Assembly (NCBI GenBank): GCA_019414205.1
Contig: DXML01000016.1
Location: forward strand, 71,918 to 99,197
DNA length: 27,280 nucleotides
DNA from: Collinsella sp.
GTDB taxonomy: Bacteria > Actinomycetota > Coriobacteriia > Coriobacteriales > Coriobacteriaceae
Reading direction: 5' to 3'
In this document: positions 1 to 7,826 of the stretch, piece by piece
How positions within the stretch are numbered: position 1 is the stretch's first letter
How the letters are laid out: each line of letters starts with the position of its first letter
Notes under the pieces: generated by a model
What the model saw: only the letters and a program-made list of their open reading frames with translations
Told to the model about the DNA's origin: nothing
Databases searched by the model: none
Made by a program: the position numbers and the translations under genes

Positions 1-58
1 CCCCGCGCACAGGAGGGGATTCCTTTTGTGTAGGCTTTGCGGAAATGTGCCGATTTTG

Positions 59-111
59 GGATACGCCCGGCGGCGTGGTCTGTTGACGGCACAGCTAACG
101 CCACGTATCCT
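59..111 (+). promoter_or_regulatory. Promoter region of the str operon, with ribosomal upstream element
   Basis: A -35 hexamer TTGACG (83-88) and a -10 hexamer TATCCT (106-111) are separated by 17 bases, a good sigma-70-type promoter about 95 bases before rpsL. Just upstream, 59-77 reads GGATACGCCCG followed by a GC-rich stretch ending GTG. The same GGAYACGCCCG core recurs before rplC (16065) and rplB (17930). The leader from about 117 to 204 includes a small hairpin (AGGGG/CCCCT near 131-148) but no convincing gene. Promoter assignment is from sequence only. Confidence 0.6.
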
Positions 112-204
112 ATCGAACTGCGTGTTTCGTAGGGGGATGCTGACCCCTCGATTCAAGCCGTTGCACTTTACAGAAAGCTGGAATCATTCGAGAAGGAGTA
201 CGCT

Positions 205-582
205 TTGCCTACTATTAACCAGCTGGTTCGCCAGGGCCGTCGTTCCGTGCCCAAGAAGTCCAAGAACGCTGCTCTGCAGCACAACTCCCAGAAGCGCGGC
301 GTGTGCACCCGCGTCTTCACCACGAGCCCCAAGAAGCCGAACTCGGCTCTTCGTAAGGTTGCCCGTGTTCGCCTTGTCAACGGCATCGAAGTTACTGCTT
401 ACATCCCGGGTGAGGGCCACAACCTGCAGGAGCACTCCATCGTGCTCGTCCGCGGCGGTCGTGTCCGTGACCTCCCTGGTGTCCGTTATCACGTCATCCG
501 TGGCGCCTACGACGCTGCTCCGGTCCAGAACCGTATGCAGGCCCGTTCCAAGTACGGTGCTAAGCGCCCCAAGGCCAAATAA
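205..582 (+). CDS. rpsL: 30S ribosomal protein S12
   Basis: Decoding-centre protein of the small subunit, 125 residues, matching the usual 123-137. It starts MPTINQLVRQ and carries the family core TTSPKKPNSALRK (residues 39-51) and the loop EGHNLQEHS. The start codon is TTG, set by a strong AGAAGGAG Shine-Dalgarno sequence at 191-198, six bases upstream. Residue 88, in the loop GGRVRDLPG, is Arg where E. coli and Mycobacterium tuberculosis have Lys; both Lys residues of the PKKPNS loop are kept. It is first gene of the str operon, 73 bases before rpsG. Confidence 0.98.
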   Translation: MPTINQLVRQGRRSVPKKSKNAALQHNSQKRGVCTRVFTTSPKKPNSALRKVARVRLVNGIEVTAYIPGEGHNLQEHSIVLVRGGRVRDLPGVRYHVIRGAYDAAPVQNRMQARSKYGAKRPKAK

Positions 583-655
583 GCCAGATAACGTTTTGAT
601 ACTTTCGCCGTGTGCCGCCTAAGCGCCGCACGGTAGACACTTAAGGAGATTTCAC

Positions 656-1129
656 ATGCCGCGTCGTGCAGCAGCTAATCGTCGTGAGGTTCAGCCTGAC
701 GCCGTTTACAACAACCGCCTGGTGACTCAGCTCATCAACAAGGTCCTTCTTGACGGCAAGAAGGCCACCGCTGAGCGCATCGTCTACACCGCTTTCGAGA
801 TCGTTGCCGAGAAGTCCGAGGGTGGCGACGCTCTCGCTACCTTCAAGAAGGCTATGGACAACGTCAAGCCCACGCTCGAGGTTAAGCCCAAGCGTGTCGG
901 TGGCGCTACCTATCAGGTCCCGATGGAGGTCAACTCCCGTCGTTCCACCGCTCTGGGTATCCGTTGGATCGTCAACTTCTCCCGCGCTCGCAAGGAGAAG
1001 ACCATGGCCGAGCGTCTCGCCAACGAGATCCTCGACGCCTCCAACGGCCTGGGCGCTTCCGTCAAGAAGCGTGAGGACGTCTTCAAGATGGCCGAGGCCA
1101 ACCGCGCGTTCTCTCACTATCGTTGGTAA
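656..1129 (+). CDS. rpsG: 30S ribosomal protein S7
   Basis: Primary 16S rRNA-binding protein of the small-subunit head, 157 residues, normal length for the family. It starts MPRRAAANRREV and has the conserved segments LINKVLLDGKK and VGGATYQVPMEV, and ends AFSHYRW. ATG is preceded by AAGGAGA at about 642-648. It lies between rpsL and fusA in the classical str order and is presumably co-transcribed with them. No separate promoter is evident in the 73-base spacer. Confidence 0.98.
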   Translation: MPRRAAANRREVQPDAVYNNRLVTQLINKVLLDGKKATAERIVYTAFEIVAEKSEGGDALATFKKAMDNVKPTLEVKPKRVGGATYQVPMEVNSRRSTALGIRWIVNFSRARKEKTMAERLANEILDASNGLGASVKKREDVFKMAEANRAFSHYRW

Positions 1130-1148
1130 GTTAAGGTAAGGAACTAAC

Positions 1149-3248
1149 ATGGCTAAGCCTAAGTACAAGCTTTCCGATACCCGTAACATCGGCATCATGG
1201 CTCACATCGATGCCGGTAAGACCACCACGACCGAGCGTATTCTTTACTACACCGGTAAGACCCACAAGATCGGTGAGGTCCATGAGGGCGCTGCCACCAT
1301 GGACTGGATGGTTCAGGAGCAGGAGCGCGGCGTAACCATTACCTCCGCTGCTACCACGTGCTTCTGGAACAAGGACGGTAAGGACTACCGCATCCAGATC
1401 ATCGACACCCCGGGCCACGTTGACTTCACCGCCGAGGTCGAGCGCTGCCTGCGCGTCCTCGATGGCGCTGTCGCCGTCTTCGACGCCGTTGCCGGCGTTC
1501 AGCCCCAGTCTGAGACCGTTTGGCGTCAGGCTTCTACCTTCAACGTCCCCCGCATCGCCTTCATCAACAAGTATGACCGCGTGGGCGCTGACTTCTTCAA
1601 CGCTATCGAGACCATGAAGGATCGTCTCGACGCCAACGCCGTGGCCGCTCAGGTCCCGATGGGCGCCGAGGACAACTTCTGGGGCGTCATCGACCTCGTT
1701 ACCATGACTGCATGGGACTTCAAGGCCGACGAGAAGGGCATGACCTACCCCGAGCCGATGGACGAGATCCCGGCTGAGTTTGCCGACATCGCTGCCACCA
1801 AGCGCGAGGAGCTCCTCGACGCTGCTGCTAGCTTTGACGACGAGCTCATGGAGAAGATCCTCATGGAGGAGGACTTCACCGTCGAGGAGCTCAAGGCTGC
1901 TCTGCGCAAGGGCGTTCTGGCCAACGAGCTCAACCTCGTCTTCGTGGGTTCCGCCTACAAGAACAAGGGCGTTCAGGAGCTGCTCGACGCTGTCGTCGAC
2001 TACCTGCCCAGCCCGCTTGACGTCGAGGCCGTCACCGGTACCGATCCGGACACCGGCGAGGAGATCCAGCGTCATCCTTCCTTCGACGAGCCCTTCTCCG
2101 GCCTGGTCTTCAAGATCATGACCGACCCGTTCGTCGGTAAGCTCACCTACGTCCGCGTTTACTCCGGCCGCGCCGAGTCCGGCTCCTACGTTGTCAACGC
2201 TTCCAACGGTCAGCGCGAGCGCCTCGGCCGCATCCTCGAGATGAACGCCGCCGAGCGTATCGACCGTGACGACGCTGCCGCCGGCGACATCGTCGCTTGC
2301 GTCGGCTTCAAGAACTCCACCACCGGTGACACCCTGTGCGCCGAGGGCAAGGAGATCGTCCTCGAGAAGATCGAGTTCGCTAAGCCCGTTATTGACGTTG
2401 CCATCGAGCCCAAGACCAAGGCCGAGCAGGACAAGATGTCCCTGGCTTTGACCAAGCTCGCCGAGGAGGACCCGACCTTCCAGGTGTCCACCAACCACGA
2501 GACCGGCCAGACCATCATCGCCGGCATGGGCGAGCTGCACCTCGAGATCATCGTCGACCGTCTGCTCCGCGAGTTCAAGGTTGACGCTAACGTCGGTAAG
2601 CCCCAGGTTGCCTACCGCGAGACCGCTGGTCACGACGTCGAGAAGGCTGAGGGCAAGTTCGTCCGTCAGTCCGGCGGTCGCGGTCAGTACGGCCACGCCG
2701 TCATCAAGCTCGAGAAGATGGAGGAGGGCTTCGGCTACGAGTTCGTCAACGCTATCGTCGGCGGCGTCGTGCCCAAGGAGTACATCCCGTCCATCGACAA
2801 GGGCATCCAGGAGGCCCTGAACACCGGTGTTATCGCCGGCTTCCCGGTCCTCGACGTTAAGGTCACCCTGTTCGACGGTTCTTACCACGAGGTCGACTCC
2901 TCCGAGGCCGCCTTCAAGATCGCCGGTTCCATGGCTATCAAGGACGCCCTCAAGAAGTCCGACCCGCAGCTGCTCGAGCCGATCATGGCTGTCGAGGTCG
3001 AGACCCCCGAGCAGTACATGGGCGACGTCATGGGCAACCTCTCCGGTCGCCGCGGCAAGATCGAGGGCATGGAGGATCGCAAGAACAGCAAGCTCATCCG
3101 CGCCAAGGTGCCGCTGGGCGAGATGTTCGGTTACGCTACCGACCTTCGCTCCCAGACCCAGGGCCGTGCATCCTACACGATGCAGTTCGACTCTTATGAG
3201 CCCGCGCCCAAGTCCATCGTGGACGAGGTCATGAGCAAGAACGCCTAA
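1149..3248 (+). CDS. fusA: Elongation factor G
   Basis: Translocation GTPase, 699 residues, full length. The GTPase motifs are clear: P-loop AHIDAGKTTTTER near residues 18-30, DTPGH (G3) and NKYD (G4). The C-terminal domains IV-V end normally. It starts 19 bases after rpsG with an AAGGTAAGGA ribosome-binding region. The next gene is rpsJ, so the usual tuf gene for EF-Tu is missing from this str operon and must lie elsewhere. Codon use is extremely biased, as expected for a highly expressed gene, and this produces a long antisense open frame of no significance. Confidence 0.99.
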   Translation: MAKPKYKLSDTRNIGIMAHIDAGKTTTTERILYYTGKTHKIGEVHEGAATMDWMVQEQERGVTITSAATTCFWNKDGKDYRIQIIDTPGHVDFTAEVERCLRVLDGAVAVFDAVAGVQPQSETVWRQASTFNVPRIAFINKYDRVGADFFNAIETMKDRLDANAVAAQVPMGAEDNFWGVIDLVTMTAWDFKADEKGMTYPEPMDEIPAEFADIAATKREELLDAAASFDDELMEKILMEEDFTVEELKAALRKGVLANELNLVFVGSAYKNKGVQELLDAVVDYLPSPLDVEAVTGTDPDTGEEIQRHPSFDEPFSGLVFKIMTDPFVGKLTYVRVYSGRAESGSYVVNASNGQRERLGRILEMNAAERIDRDDAAAGDIVACVGFKNSTTGDTLCAEGKEIVLEKIEFAKPVIDVAIEPKTKAEQDKMSLALTKLAEEDPTFQVSTNHETGQTIIAGMGELHLEIIVDRLLREFKVDANVGKPQVAYRETAGHDVEKAEGKFVRQSGGRGQYGHAVIKLEKMEEGFGYEFVNAIVGGVVPKEYIPSIDKGIQEALNTGVIAGFPVLDVKVTLFDGSYHEVDSSEAAFKIAGSMAIKDALKKSDPQLLEPIMAVEVETPEQYMGDVMGNLSGRRGKIEGMEDRKNSKLIRAKVPLGEMFGYATDLRSQTQGRASYTMQFDSYEPAPKSIVDEVMSKNA

Positions 3249-3308
3249 GTTCGAGCTCCCTGTTACGTAATCCGCGAGAACATCTCTCGCACTCTTTGGA
3301 GGTTTAAG

Positions 3309-3617
3309 TTGGCTACCCAGAAGATCCGCATTCGCCTCAAGGGCTATGATCACGAGGTCGTCGATCAGTCCGCGAAGCTCATCGTTGAGACCGCTCAGAA
3401 GACCGGCGCTCGCGTTTCCGGTCCTGTCCCCCTGCCCACCGAGCGCAACCTGTACACGGTTATCCGCTCGCCGCACGTGAACAAGGACTCCCGTGAGCAG
3501 TTCGAGATGCGCACCCACAAGCGCCTCATCGACATCCTCGACCCCACCTCGGGCACTGTTGATTCGCTCATGCGTCTCGACCTCCCCGCTGGCGTCGACA
3601 TCGACATCAAGCTCTAA
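3309..3617 (+). CDS. rpsJ: 30S ribosomal protein S10
   Basis: Head protein of the small subunit and NusE antitermination factor, 102 residues, typical length. It starts MATQKIRIRLKGYDHEV and contains the conserved RSPHVNKDSREQFEMRTHKR and ends DIDIKL. The start is TTG with TTGGAGG at about 3296-3302. It normally heads the S10 operon directly before rplC. Here it closes the str operon and is followed at once by a terminator, while rplC lies about 12.7 kb downstream. Confidence 0.98.
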   Translation: MATQKIRIRLKGYDHEVVDQSAKLIVETAQKTGARVSGPVPLPTERNLYTVIRSPHVNKDSREQFEMRTHKRLIDILDPTSGTVDSLMRLDLPAGVDIDIKL

Positions 3618-3638
3618 GCGATATTCCTCATAGCTTAA

Positions 3639-3674
3639 AGGGCTCCGCTGCCATTACGGTAGCGGGGCTCTTTT
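3639..3674 (+). terminator. Intrinsic terminator after rpsJ
   Basis: A 14-bp stem with three G-U type pairs (left arm 3639-3652, loop ATTAC, right arm 3658-3671) runs into TTTTGTTTTG. It ends the rpsL-rpsG-fusA-rpsJ unit. On the other strand it could also help stop birA, which ends at 3734. Confidence 0.88.
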
Positions 3675-3733
3675 GTTTTGCATGATGGGTTTGGATCGCC
3701 GGGTAAGGCTGCCGAGCGGCTGGCTGTGGCGAC

Positions 3734-4510
3734 CTACTCACTCAAGGGGCGCAATGACGCCTCCTCAAAATGGAAGGAACGCAAGCCGTCTTCCGTTTCG
3801 ATACACGCGCGACCAAAGGCATCGACCGTTTGAAAGATGCCACGCGCCAGCTCGTCACCGGCAGGGGAACGGGCGATAACGTGCTCCCCAATCCAATTGA
3901 GATGAGCGACATAGTCATCGCTGACGGGCGCGAGCGGTCCGGCGTCTTCTTCCATGGCGTTGATAAGATCTGCCCATGTGCCTACGGCGTTCACGACCGC
4001 GTGATGGACCTCCTTGAGTAGCACATCGACGGTGGGAACATTCTCGTTGAGGTCTGACAGACCGATTGCCGGCAGGCCGCCATCGGGAACCTCCGAGGGC
4101 ACATAGTTCACATTGACGCCAATGCCGCAGACGGCGAAAGGTTTGCCTTCGTTGTCACGAGCCGCCTCGACCAGGATGCCGCCGAGTTTGCGCCCTCGCG
4201 CGACGAGGTCGTTGGGCCATTTGAGGCCGATCTCGTTAGTAAGACCTTGCGCCTCGAGCGCCTCGAGCACCGCTAAGCCGCTGACGGCGGCAAGACCAGA
4301 GTACTTTGCGGGATTAACGCATGGACGTAGGACAATCGAGAGCAACAGGTTGCCGGCGGTTGAATCCCACTTGTGGCCGCGTCGGCCGCGTCCTGCCGTT
4401 TGCGCGCGGGCGGCAAGTCCCGTGCCGTGCGGCGCGCCCTGTTTTCCTGCCTCGAGCAGGTCATCGTTGGTCGATCCGGTTACGTCGACAATCGTTAATT
4501 GGGTATCCAT
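3734..4510 (-). CDS. birA: Biotin--[acetyl-CoA-carboxylase] ligase, single-domain BirA
   Basis: Makes biotinyl-AMP and transfers biotin to the acceptor lysine of AccB, which is encoded in the divergent operon. Visible motifs are TGSTNDD near the N terminus, the biotin loop GRGRRGHKWDS, KWPND and GIGVNVNY, then the small C-terminal beta domain. An open frame extends upstream to 4591, but a TTAAGGAGGT ribosome-binding site about ten bases before the ATG at 4508-4510 supports this start (258 residues, MDTQLTIVD). There is no N-terminal winged helix, so this is a group I ligase and probably not a DNA-binding repressor. Divergence from fabH suggests a functional partnership with the fatty-acid operon. 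Confidence 0.92.
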   Translation of the reverse strand: MDTQLTIVDVTGSTNDDLLEAGKQGAPHGTGLAARAQTAGRGRRGHKWDSTAGNLLLSIVLRPCVNPAKYSGLAAVSGLAVLEALEAQGLTNEIGLKWPNDLVARGRKLGGILVEAARDNEGKPFAVCGIGVNVNYVPSEVPDGGLPAIGLSDLNENVPTVDVLLKEVHHAVVNAVGTWADLINAMEEDAGPLAPVSDDYVAHLNWIGEHVIARSPAGDELARGIFQTVDAFGRACIETEDGLRSFHFEEASLRPLSE

Positions 4511-4604
4511 AGCGGCTGCTACCTCCTTAATGAATAAGTGAATGACGCAATGGTGTCGAGAGATAGACACAATGTGAAGCCTTTGTCGCATTTGGACAAT
4601 TTAA

Positions 4605-4669
4605 TGTTAACACGTCAACAAAGCGAAGAATGCGCTATCCTCTCTTGGTCGATGTAAACACGTCAACAA
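4605..4669 (+). promoter_or_regulatory. Candidate fab operon promoter with paired operator-like motifs
   Basis: Two copies of a near-identical 16-bp motif lie 48 bases apart: TGTTAACACGTCAACA (4605-4620) and TGTAAACACGTCAACA (4653-4668), each followed by A. The first is a near palindrome (TGTTRAC/GTYAACA). A plausible -10 hexamer TATCCT (4636-4641, the same as the str promoter) places the first copy over the -35 region and the second just after transcription start. That geometry fits a repressor. The fabH ribosome-binding site AAAGGAGG follows at 4673-4680. The regulator is unknown; none is encoded in the cluster. Confidence 0.55.
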
Positions 4670-4686
4670 CTCAAAGGAGGTTAGTG

Positions 4687-5646
4687 ATGGGTTTCACGAT
4701 TCTTGGAACAGGCTCGGCGCTTCCCAAGCGCAGTGTTTCCAATGACGAACTGTCCGAGTTCCTCGATACCTCGGATGAGTGGATTTTTACCCGTACAGGG
4801 ATCAAGAGCCGCCATGTGTGCACCACCGAGTCACTTGACGACCTTGCCGTAGCAGCGAGCGAGCAAGCGCTCCAGACGTCCGGAATCGATGCGAGCCAGC
4901 TGGATCTTATCGTCTGTTCGACGACGACGGGCGATCATCTCGTTCCCGCCGAAGCGTGCGCCGTTGCTGAGCGCCTGGGTGCCACATGTCCTGCCTTCGA
5001 CGTTTCGGCGGCTTGTGCCGGCTTCGTATTTGCGCTCGATGTCGCCGAGGGCTATATCGCCCGCGGTCGTGCCAGGCGCGTGCTTATCGTTGCTGCCGAG
5101 CAGATGACGCGCGCGCTCGACTGGACCGACCGTGCCACCTGCGTGCTCTTTGGCGATGGCGCGGGTGCTGCGGTCATTGGGGCTGGGGGAGAGAATCCCC
5201 TCGCCGTTGAGCTTTCGACGTCGCCTGACGTCGAAACACTGCGTGTCCCCGGATTGGCGGGCTCCTCGCCGTATAAGACGGCGCAGGACCGCGAAAGCGT
5301 GCTGTCCATGAATGGCCGCCGCGTGTTCAAGTTCGGCGTCAACGCCATCTGCGACACGGTCCATAAGCTTGCGAGCGATGCGGGCATTTCGGTCGAGGAC
5401 ATCGACCACTTTGTATTCCATCAGGCTAACGAACGAATCTTGAGCCAGGCGGTCAAGCGCTTAGGTGTGCCGGATGACCGTGTGGTCCGAACGTTGCGTG
5501 AAACCGGCAACATCTCGAGCGCCTGCATTCCGCTTGCTCTCGATCGACTGGCAAATATCGGCGCGCTGCACGCGGGCGACACCATTGCCCTGGTCGGATT
5601 TGGCGCCGGCTTGGATGTAGGTGGCTATCTACTTCGCTGGAAGTAG
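4687..5646 (+). CDS. fabH: 3-oxoacyl-ACP synthase III (KAS III)
   Basis: Starts fatty-acid synthesis by condensing an acyl-CoA with malonyl-ACP. It is 319 residues from the ATG at 4687 (MGFTILGTGSALP), placed six bases after AAAGGAGG; an in-frame GTG directly before it and a longer upstream frame are less likely. The thiolase-fold triad is present: Cys about 110 in SAACAGF, His in FHQAN and Asn in GNISSAC. It is first gene of the fab-acc operon and is followed by acpP after 52 bases. Confidence 0.97.
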   Translation: MGFTILGTGSALPKRSVSNDELSEFLDTSDEWIFTRTGIKSRHVCTTESLDDLAVAASEQALQTSGIDASQLDLIVCSTTTGDHLVPAEACAVAERLGATCPAFDVSAACAGFVFALDVAEGYIARGRARRVLIVAAEQMTRALDWTDRATCVLFGDGAGAAVIGAGGENPLAVELSTSPDVETLRVPGLAGSSPYKTAQDRESVLSMNGRRVFKFGVNAICDTVHKLASDAGISVEDIDHFVFHQANERILSQAVKRLGVPDDRVVRTLRETGNISSACIPLALDRLANIGALHAGDTIALVGFGAGLDVGGYLLRWK

Positions 5647-5698
5647 TTGCACATAGGAAATGAAAACGCCCCTGGGGCACAAACAAAGGAGAGCTACC

Positions 5699-5935
5699 AT
5701 GGCAGATCAGAAGACCTTCGAGCGCGTTTGCGACGTTATCCGCGAGACCGCCGGCCTTGACGATGTAGAGATGAAGCCCGAGTCCACGCTCGAGGAGATT
5801 GGCCTCGACAGCCTGGGTACCGTCGAGATCCTCGTTGCCGTCGAGGACGAGTTTGGCATTGAGCTCGATACCGAGGAGAACCCCAAGACGGTCGGCGAGT
5901 TCGTCGATACGGTCGAGGCGGCATTGGAGAAGTAG
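5699..5935 (+). CDS. acpP: Acyl carrier protein
   Basis: Small acidic carrier of growing acyl chains, 78 residues. The phosphopantetheine attachment motif IGLDSLGTVE is intact, with Ser in DSL. The start at 5699 (MADQKTFERV) follows AAAGGAGA at about 5685-5692; a longer frame from 5660 has no such support. Its stop touches the fabK start region, so translation is probably coupled. Confidence 0.97.
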   Translation: MADQKTFERVCDVIRETAGLDDVEMKPESTLEEIGLDSLGTVEILVAVEDEFGIELDTEENPKTVGEFVDTVEAALEK

Positions 5936-5937
5936 TG

Positions 5938-6882
5938 ATGCTCAAGTCTCCTCTCTGCGATCTGCTCGGCATCGAAAAGCCTGTGTTCCAGGGCGGCATG
6001 GCCTGGATTGCCGACGCCTCGCTGGCATCGGCCGTGTCCGAGGCAGGCGGCTTAGGCATTATCGCGGCCATGAATGCCGATGCCAACTGGCTGCGCGATC
6101 AGATTCACGAGCTGCGCGCCAAGACGGATAAGCCCTTTGGCGTCAACGTTATGCTCATGAGTCCGTTTGTCGACGAGGTCGCACAAGTGGTGATTGATGA
6201 GCGGGTGCCCGTTGTGGTGACCGGCGCCGGCAATCCCACCAAGTACATGAAGGCCTGGAGCGATGCGGGAATCAAGGTTATTCCCGTCGTGGCTTCGGTG
6301 GCACTGGCGCGTCTCGTGGCGCGTCGCGGAGCCACTGCCGTGGTTGCCGAGGGCACCGAATCAGGCGGCCATATTGGCGAGACCTCGACGATGGCACTTG
6401 TCCCGCAGGTTGTCGATGCGGTCGATATCCCTGTGGTGGCGGCGGGCGGCGTGGCCGATGGCCGCGGTGTGGCGGCCGCCTTTATGCTCGGCGCTGCCGG
6501 CGTCCAGGTGGGAACACGCTTTCTGGTCGCAAACGAGTGCACCGTATCCGATCAGTACAAAGAGCTGGTGCTCAAGGCGGGCGACACGTCGACGCGTGCG
6601 ACCGGTCGCTCGACGGGACATCCGGTTCGCGCCCTCAAGAGTCCCTTCACCAACGCGTATGCCAAGAACGAGGCGGCGGGCGCAAGCCCCGAGGAGCTCG
6701 GGGCCATGGGTACGGGTGCGCTTCGCAAGGCGGCAAAGGACGGTAATTACGAAGAGGGTTCGTATTTGTGCGGACAGATTGCCGGCATGGTCAACGAGCG
6801 CCAGAGCGCTCGCGAAATCGTCGACGATCTGGTCGATGGCGCCGAGCACGTCCTGAAGGGTGCGTTCGCATGGGTAGCGTAG
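5938..6882 (+). CDS. fabK: FMN-dependent enoyl-ACP reductase II
   Basis: Performs the last reduction of each elongation cycle with NAD(P)H and FMN. It is 314 residues from ATG 5938; GTG 5935, overlapping the acpP stop, is an alternative. The family signature FQGGMAWIAD is near the N terminus, followed by GGLGIIAAMNA, a TGAGNP segment, EGTESGGHIG and VAAGGVADGRG, typical of the NMO/2-nitropropane dioxygenase fold used by FabK. No FabI is encoded in this cluster. FabK enzymes are known to be insensitive to triclosan. The 3' end overlaps fabD by 13 bases. Confidence 0.94.
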   Translation: MLKSPLCDLLGIEKPVFQGGMAWIADASLASAVSEAGGLGIIAAMNADANWLRDQIHELRAKTDKPFGVNVMLMSPFVDEVAQVVIDERVPVVVTGAGNPTKYMKAWSDAGIKVIPVVASVALARLVARRGATAVVAEGTESGGHIGETSTMALVPQVVDAVDIPVVAAGGVADGRGVAAAFMLGAAGVQVGTRFLVANECTVSDQYKELVLKAGDTSTRATGRSTGHPVRALKSPFTNAYAKNEAAGASPEELGAMGTGALRKAAKDGNYEEGSYLCGQIAGMVNERQSAREIVDDLVDGAEHVLKGAFAWVA

Positions 6883-7796
6883 CGTTTCTGTTTGCCGGTC
6901 AGGGTGCCCAGCATCCCGCGATGGGTGTCGACCTCATCGAAGCATCGCCGGCGGCCGCCGAGGTGTTCGCCATTGCCGACGAGGTGCGCCCGGGGACCAG
7001 TGAGCAGTGCCGGAGCGCCTCCAAGGAGGAGCTCTCGCAGACCGAGAACACGCAGCCTTGCGTGTTCGTGCACGACTTGGCTGTCGCCGTCGCCCTGCGC
7101 GAGCGCGGCGTGGTGCCTGCCGCCTGTGCGGGATTCTCGCTGGGCGAGGTCGCTGCACTCACCTTTGCGGGGGCATTCGATACGCGAGCGGGTTTTGAGC
7201 TCGTATGTGAGCGCGCGGCATTGATGGCCACGGCGGCCGAGCGTCACCCCGGCGGCATGCGCGCCATCATCAAGCTCGATGCGGCGCAAGTCGAGAACCT
7301 GGCTGCGCAGGCCGACGAGGACTGCTGGCCGGTCAACTACAACAGCCCCCAGCAGACGGTTGTGGCTGGAGCGCCCGATGCGTTGCAGACCCTCGACGTC
7401 CTGGTAAAAGAGGCTGGCGGTCGCGCCATGAAGGTCGCGGTGTCGGGTGCATTCCATAGCCCCTATATGGCCGAGGCGACCTGTGGCCTTGCTGCATATA
7501 TCGAGGCCGGTCACGCGCCGTCCCCGCTGCTGATTCCTGTTATGGCAAATATGACGGCGGCGCCCTATCCGGCCGACCCGCAAGCGGCATCGGACGTGCT
7601 GGCCAACCAGGTGAGCCATGCCGTGCGCTGGGTCGACACGCTGCATGCTCTGCGGGATCAAGGCATCGACACGTTTATTGAGGTCGGCCCCGGCAAAACG
7701 CTGTCGGGCCTGGTCAAGCGTACGTTGAGCGACGTCCGCGTGTATTCATGCGAAACGGCCGAGCAGGTCGCAGCTATTGCCGACGAGCTCGCATAG
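6870..7796 (+). CDS. fabD: Malonyl-CoA:ACP transacylase
   Basis: Moves malonyl groups from CoA to ACP. It is 308 residues from the ATG at 6870 (MGSVAFLFAGQGAQ), which overlaps the end of fabK by 13 bases; the open frame upstream of it is the fabK region read in another frame. Catalytic Ser about 90 lies in GFSLGEVAAL, a Phe variant of the GHSLG elbow. The catalytic His is in SGAFHSPYM, and NYNSPQQTVVAG is the usual loop. The overlap suggests coupled translation. Confidence 0.96.
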   Translation: MGSVAFLFAGQGAQHPAMGVDLIEASPAAAEVFAIADEVRPGTSEQCRSASKEELSQTENTQPCVFVHDLAVAVALRERGVVPAACAGFSLGEVAALTFAGAFDTRAGFELVCERAALMATAAERHPGGMRAIIKLDAAQVENLAAQADEDCWPVNYNSPQQTVVAGAPDALQTLDVLVKEAGGRAMKVAVSGAFHSPYMAEATCGLAAYIEAGHAPSPLLIPVMANMTAAPYPADPQAASDVLANQVSHAVRWVDTLHALRDQGIDTFIEVGPGKTLSGLVKRTLSDVRVYSCETAEQVAAIADELA

Positions 7797-7826
7797 TCCA
7801 CAGAGCTGTAACCCGAAAGGAATGAC

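Noticed and set aside
1131..3518. Very long minus-strand open frame (795 codons) antisense to fusA
   Set aside because: It is a mirror of the extreme codon bias of fusA on the other strand; its translation is low-complexity Leu/Val/Gly/Asp-rich with no domain.
4511..4591. N-terminal extension of BirA that might hold a DNA-binding domain
   Set aside because: The 27 extra residues are too few for a winged helix, and a strong ribosome-binding site supports the start at 4510.
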